NCBI GenBank assembly: GCA_002479245.1
Contig: DLMG01000315.1
Coordinates: 1 to 7,069, forward strand
Direction: 5' to 3'
Source of the DNA: Verrucomicrobia subdivision 3 bacterium UBA7542
GTDB taxonomy: Bacteria > Verrucomicrobiota > Verrucomicrobiia > Limisphaerales > UBA11358
Length of the DNA: 7,069 nt
Shown: positions 5,913 to 7,069 of the stretch, piece after piece
How positions within the stretch are numbered: the first letter of the stretch is position 1
Layout of the letters: each line of letters begins with the position of its first letter
The notes under the pieces: model-generated
The model's input: the letters and a program-made list of their open reading frames with translations, nothing else
What the model was told of the DNA's origin: nothing
Databases searched by the model: none
Program-made: the position numbers and the translations under genes

Positions 5913-5942
5913 GGGAGAGCGAGCTTTGACGCTCGCCCTCCC
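5913..5942. repeat. Strong hairpin upstream of the nuclease-like gene
   Basis: GGGAGAGCGAGC (5913-5924) and GCTCGCCCTCCC (5931-5942) are complementary except at one position, which becomes a G-U pair in minus-strand RNA. This gives a 12-bp stem with a 6-base loop. No T-run follows on either strand, so it is not a standard terminator. It may be a structured leader or an interspersed palindrome. A 9-bp direct repeat AGCTTTGAC occurs at 5922-5930 and 5965-5973. Confidence 0.6.
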
Positions 5943-6112
5943 GTTGTTTCATTCAATCAGGAACAGCTTTGACCGTGGAATGAGGCGAATCAAACCAAAG
6001 CTCTTCAACTGATGGCGCTGCGGAGGGCGTCGAACATTTTTTTGCCGGCGTTCGGATATTGGCAAATTCAATCCTCCGGGCGCTCGCCGTTGGGGGACAT
6101 CTTCACCAAAGG

Positions 6113-6961
6113 TTATTTCACGGGCGGTTCAGGCGCCTCAGTTCCAGAGGACTGCGGTGGGGAATTGGTGAACGTATCGGGCTTCACTGCCGGCACGGTG
6201 TCGGCTCCGGCAAGTTCATCCGGCAGAATGGTGATGGCAATGCGGCGGTTCCTGGCTCTTCCCTCGGCGGTCGCATTGTCGGCGAGGGGGCGATATTCAC
6301 CGTAACCGATGGCCCCGACGCGGTGCGGGTCCACGCCCGCCTTTTCGGTGAGGAAATGCACGGCCGCCAGGGCGCGGGCGGTGGAAAGTTCCCAGTTGCT
6401 GGCGAACCGATTGCGGGCTTCGGGCCGGATGGGCACGTTGTCCGTGTGCCCAATGACATGAATCTTCAGTCGAGGATGTCCGGCGAGAATGGCTGCAATC
6501 TTGCGCATCACGGATTCTCCGGCGGGTTTCAAGATCGCCTCGCCGGAATCAAACATGACACGGTCGAGGATGTTCACGGTGAGCTTGCCTTGCAGATTGG
6601 AGATGGTGACATCCTTGGATTCAAGGTCGGCGCGCATCTCATTTTCGAGGCCTTTTGCCATCTGGGCGGCGGTGTTCTTGTCCTGTTCCAGATCGGCAAC
6701 CTTGGATTGCAGGGCCGCAATCTGGTCTTTGTCCTTCTGGTTTTCGGCCTGTGCGCTGGCGAGACTGGCATTGGCATCATCCAGCTTGGTCCGAAGCGAT
6801 TCCAGTCCGCGCAGTTTACCCCCGGCCGAGGCCCAGAGCAGCAATGACACAACCAACAGCACGGCAAGGATGCCGGCGGCAATCCAGCCCCACCGGGAGG
6901 CATCCAGGCCGCGCCTGGCCTTGGTCACATATTCAGTAAATGGTTGTTTGCCTTCGCTCAT
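6113..6961 (-). CDS. OmpA/MotB-type peptidoglycan-binding membrane protein
   Basis: From the ATG at 6961 this is a 282-residue envelope protein. A short polar N-terminus precedes one hydrophobic segment at about residues 25-45, which should anchor it in the inner membrane with the rest outside. Residues 50-125 are Ala/Gln/Lys-rich heptad-like sequence, probably coiled coil. The OmpA C-terminal domain fills about 128-246: LDRVMFDSGEAILKP, HVIGHTDNVPI, NWELSTARALA and ARNRRIAITI. Asp174 in GHTDN and Arg196 in LSTARA correspond to the residues that bind diaminopimelate of peptidoglycan in this family. The tail is Pro/Thr-rich and disordered-looking. The frame extends to a TTG at 7039, but the extra 26 residues are basic and unlike the family, so I prefer 6961. 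No good Shine-Dalgarno is seen. It probably tethers the membrane to the cell wall. MotB is unlikely because no flagellar neighbour is visible and the TM segment has no obvious ion-binding Asp. Confidence 0.9.
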   Translation of the reverse strand: MSEGKQPFTEYVTKARRGLDASRWGWIAAGILAVLLVVSLLLWASAGGKLRGLESLRTKLDDANASLASAQAENQKDKDQIAALQSKVADLEQDKNTAAQMAKGLENEMRADLESKDVTISNLQGKLTVNILDRVMFDSGEAILKPAGESVMRKIAAILAGHPRLKIHVIGHTDNVPIRPEARNRFASNWELSTARALAAVHFLTEKAGVDPHRVGAIGYGEYRPLADNATAEGRARNRRIAITILPDELAGADTVPAVKPDTFTNSPPQSSGTEAPEPPVK

Positions 6962-7069
6962 GTTGTGTCGGATGGATTTAATCAGACCGCCCAAGACCGT
7001 CCAAGCGAAGAATCTTCCTTTCCGATTCTTGCGTTTCAACTCACACCTAACCCAAGTTCGTCACATCGG

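Noticed and set aside
6059..6847. 262-codon plus-strand open frame
   Set aside because: It is the antisense shadow of the OmpA-family gene, Gly-rich with no recognisable domain.
6976..7004. Promoter-like TTGGAC (7004-6999) and TTAAAT (6981-6976), 17-bp spacing, before the OmpA-family gene
   Set aside because: Only 3 of 6 and 4 of 6 consensus positions match, so it is too weak to list as a feature. The 7-bp inverted repeat at 7008-7014/7024-7030 is also unremarkable.
1..7069. CRISPR array, tRNA, rRNA or transposase gene
   Set aside because: No regularly spaced repeats, cloverleaf, rRNA-like sequence or recognisable transposase or integrase motifs were found on either strand.

Overview
The window reads as a GC-rich bacterial chromosome segment, most likely from Verrucomicrobiota or another PVC-group relative. 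That placement is an inference from the short RpoD-like sigma factor without region 1.1, the YwnA-type Rrf2 regulator and the palindrome-rich spacers. No rRNA or tRNA is present to settle it.

Layout. (1) Bases 1-1336, plus strand: the tail of a flavodoxin-type FMN-binding protein, then a complete aldo/keto reductase with a C-terminal dicluster ferredoxin-like module. They look like a two-gene redox operon. (2) Bases 1337-1676: a gene-free spacer. It holds a pair of near-identical palindromes (1448-1515) and two interleaved perfect 8-bp inverted repeats (1522-1581), then a TTGACA box and an operator-like dyad. (3) Bases 1677-3578, plus strand: an Rrf2-family regulator, a 109-aa protein of unknown function with a very strong Shine-Dalgarno site, and a 340-aa RpoD/SigA-type sigma factor. 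The same dyad, ATGTAA-N9-TTAC(A/T)T, stands before the regulator and before the 109-aa gene. This suggests one autoregulated Rrf2 circuit whose output may include the sigma factor. (4) Bases 3620-5956, minus strand, visibly lower in GC: a large unrecognised protein with a PD-(D/E)xK nuclease-like core. Directly after its TGA stop, in the same frame, comes a further open segment ending in a textbook SEC-C zinc-binding motif. The gene may be split by a nonsense change, or the tail may be a separate small protein. (5) Bases 5913-6112: a spacer with a strong hairpin. (6) Bases 6113-6961, minus strand: a membrane-anchored, coiled-coil OmpA/MotB-type peptidoglycan-binding protein.

The two most notable observations are the twin dyads, which link an Rrf2 regulator to a possible sigma-factor operon, and the nuclease-like gene separated from an in-frame SEC-C tail by a single UGA. 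Neither matches a named system that I can identify from sequence alone.
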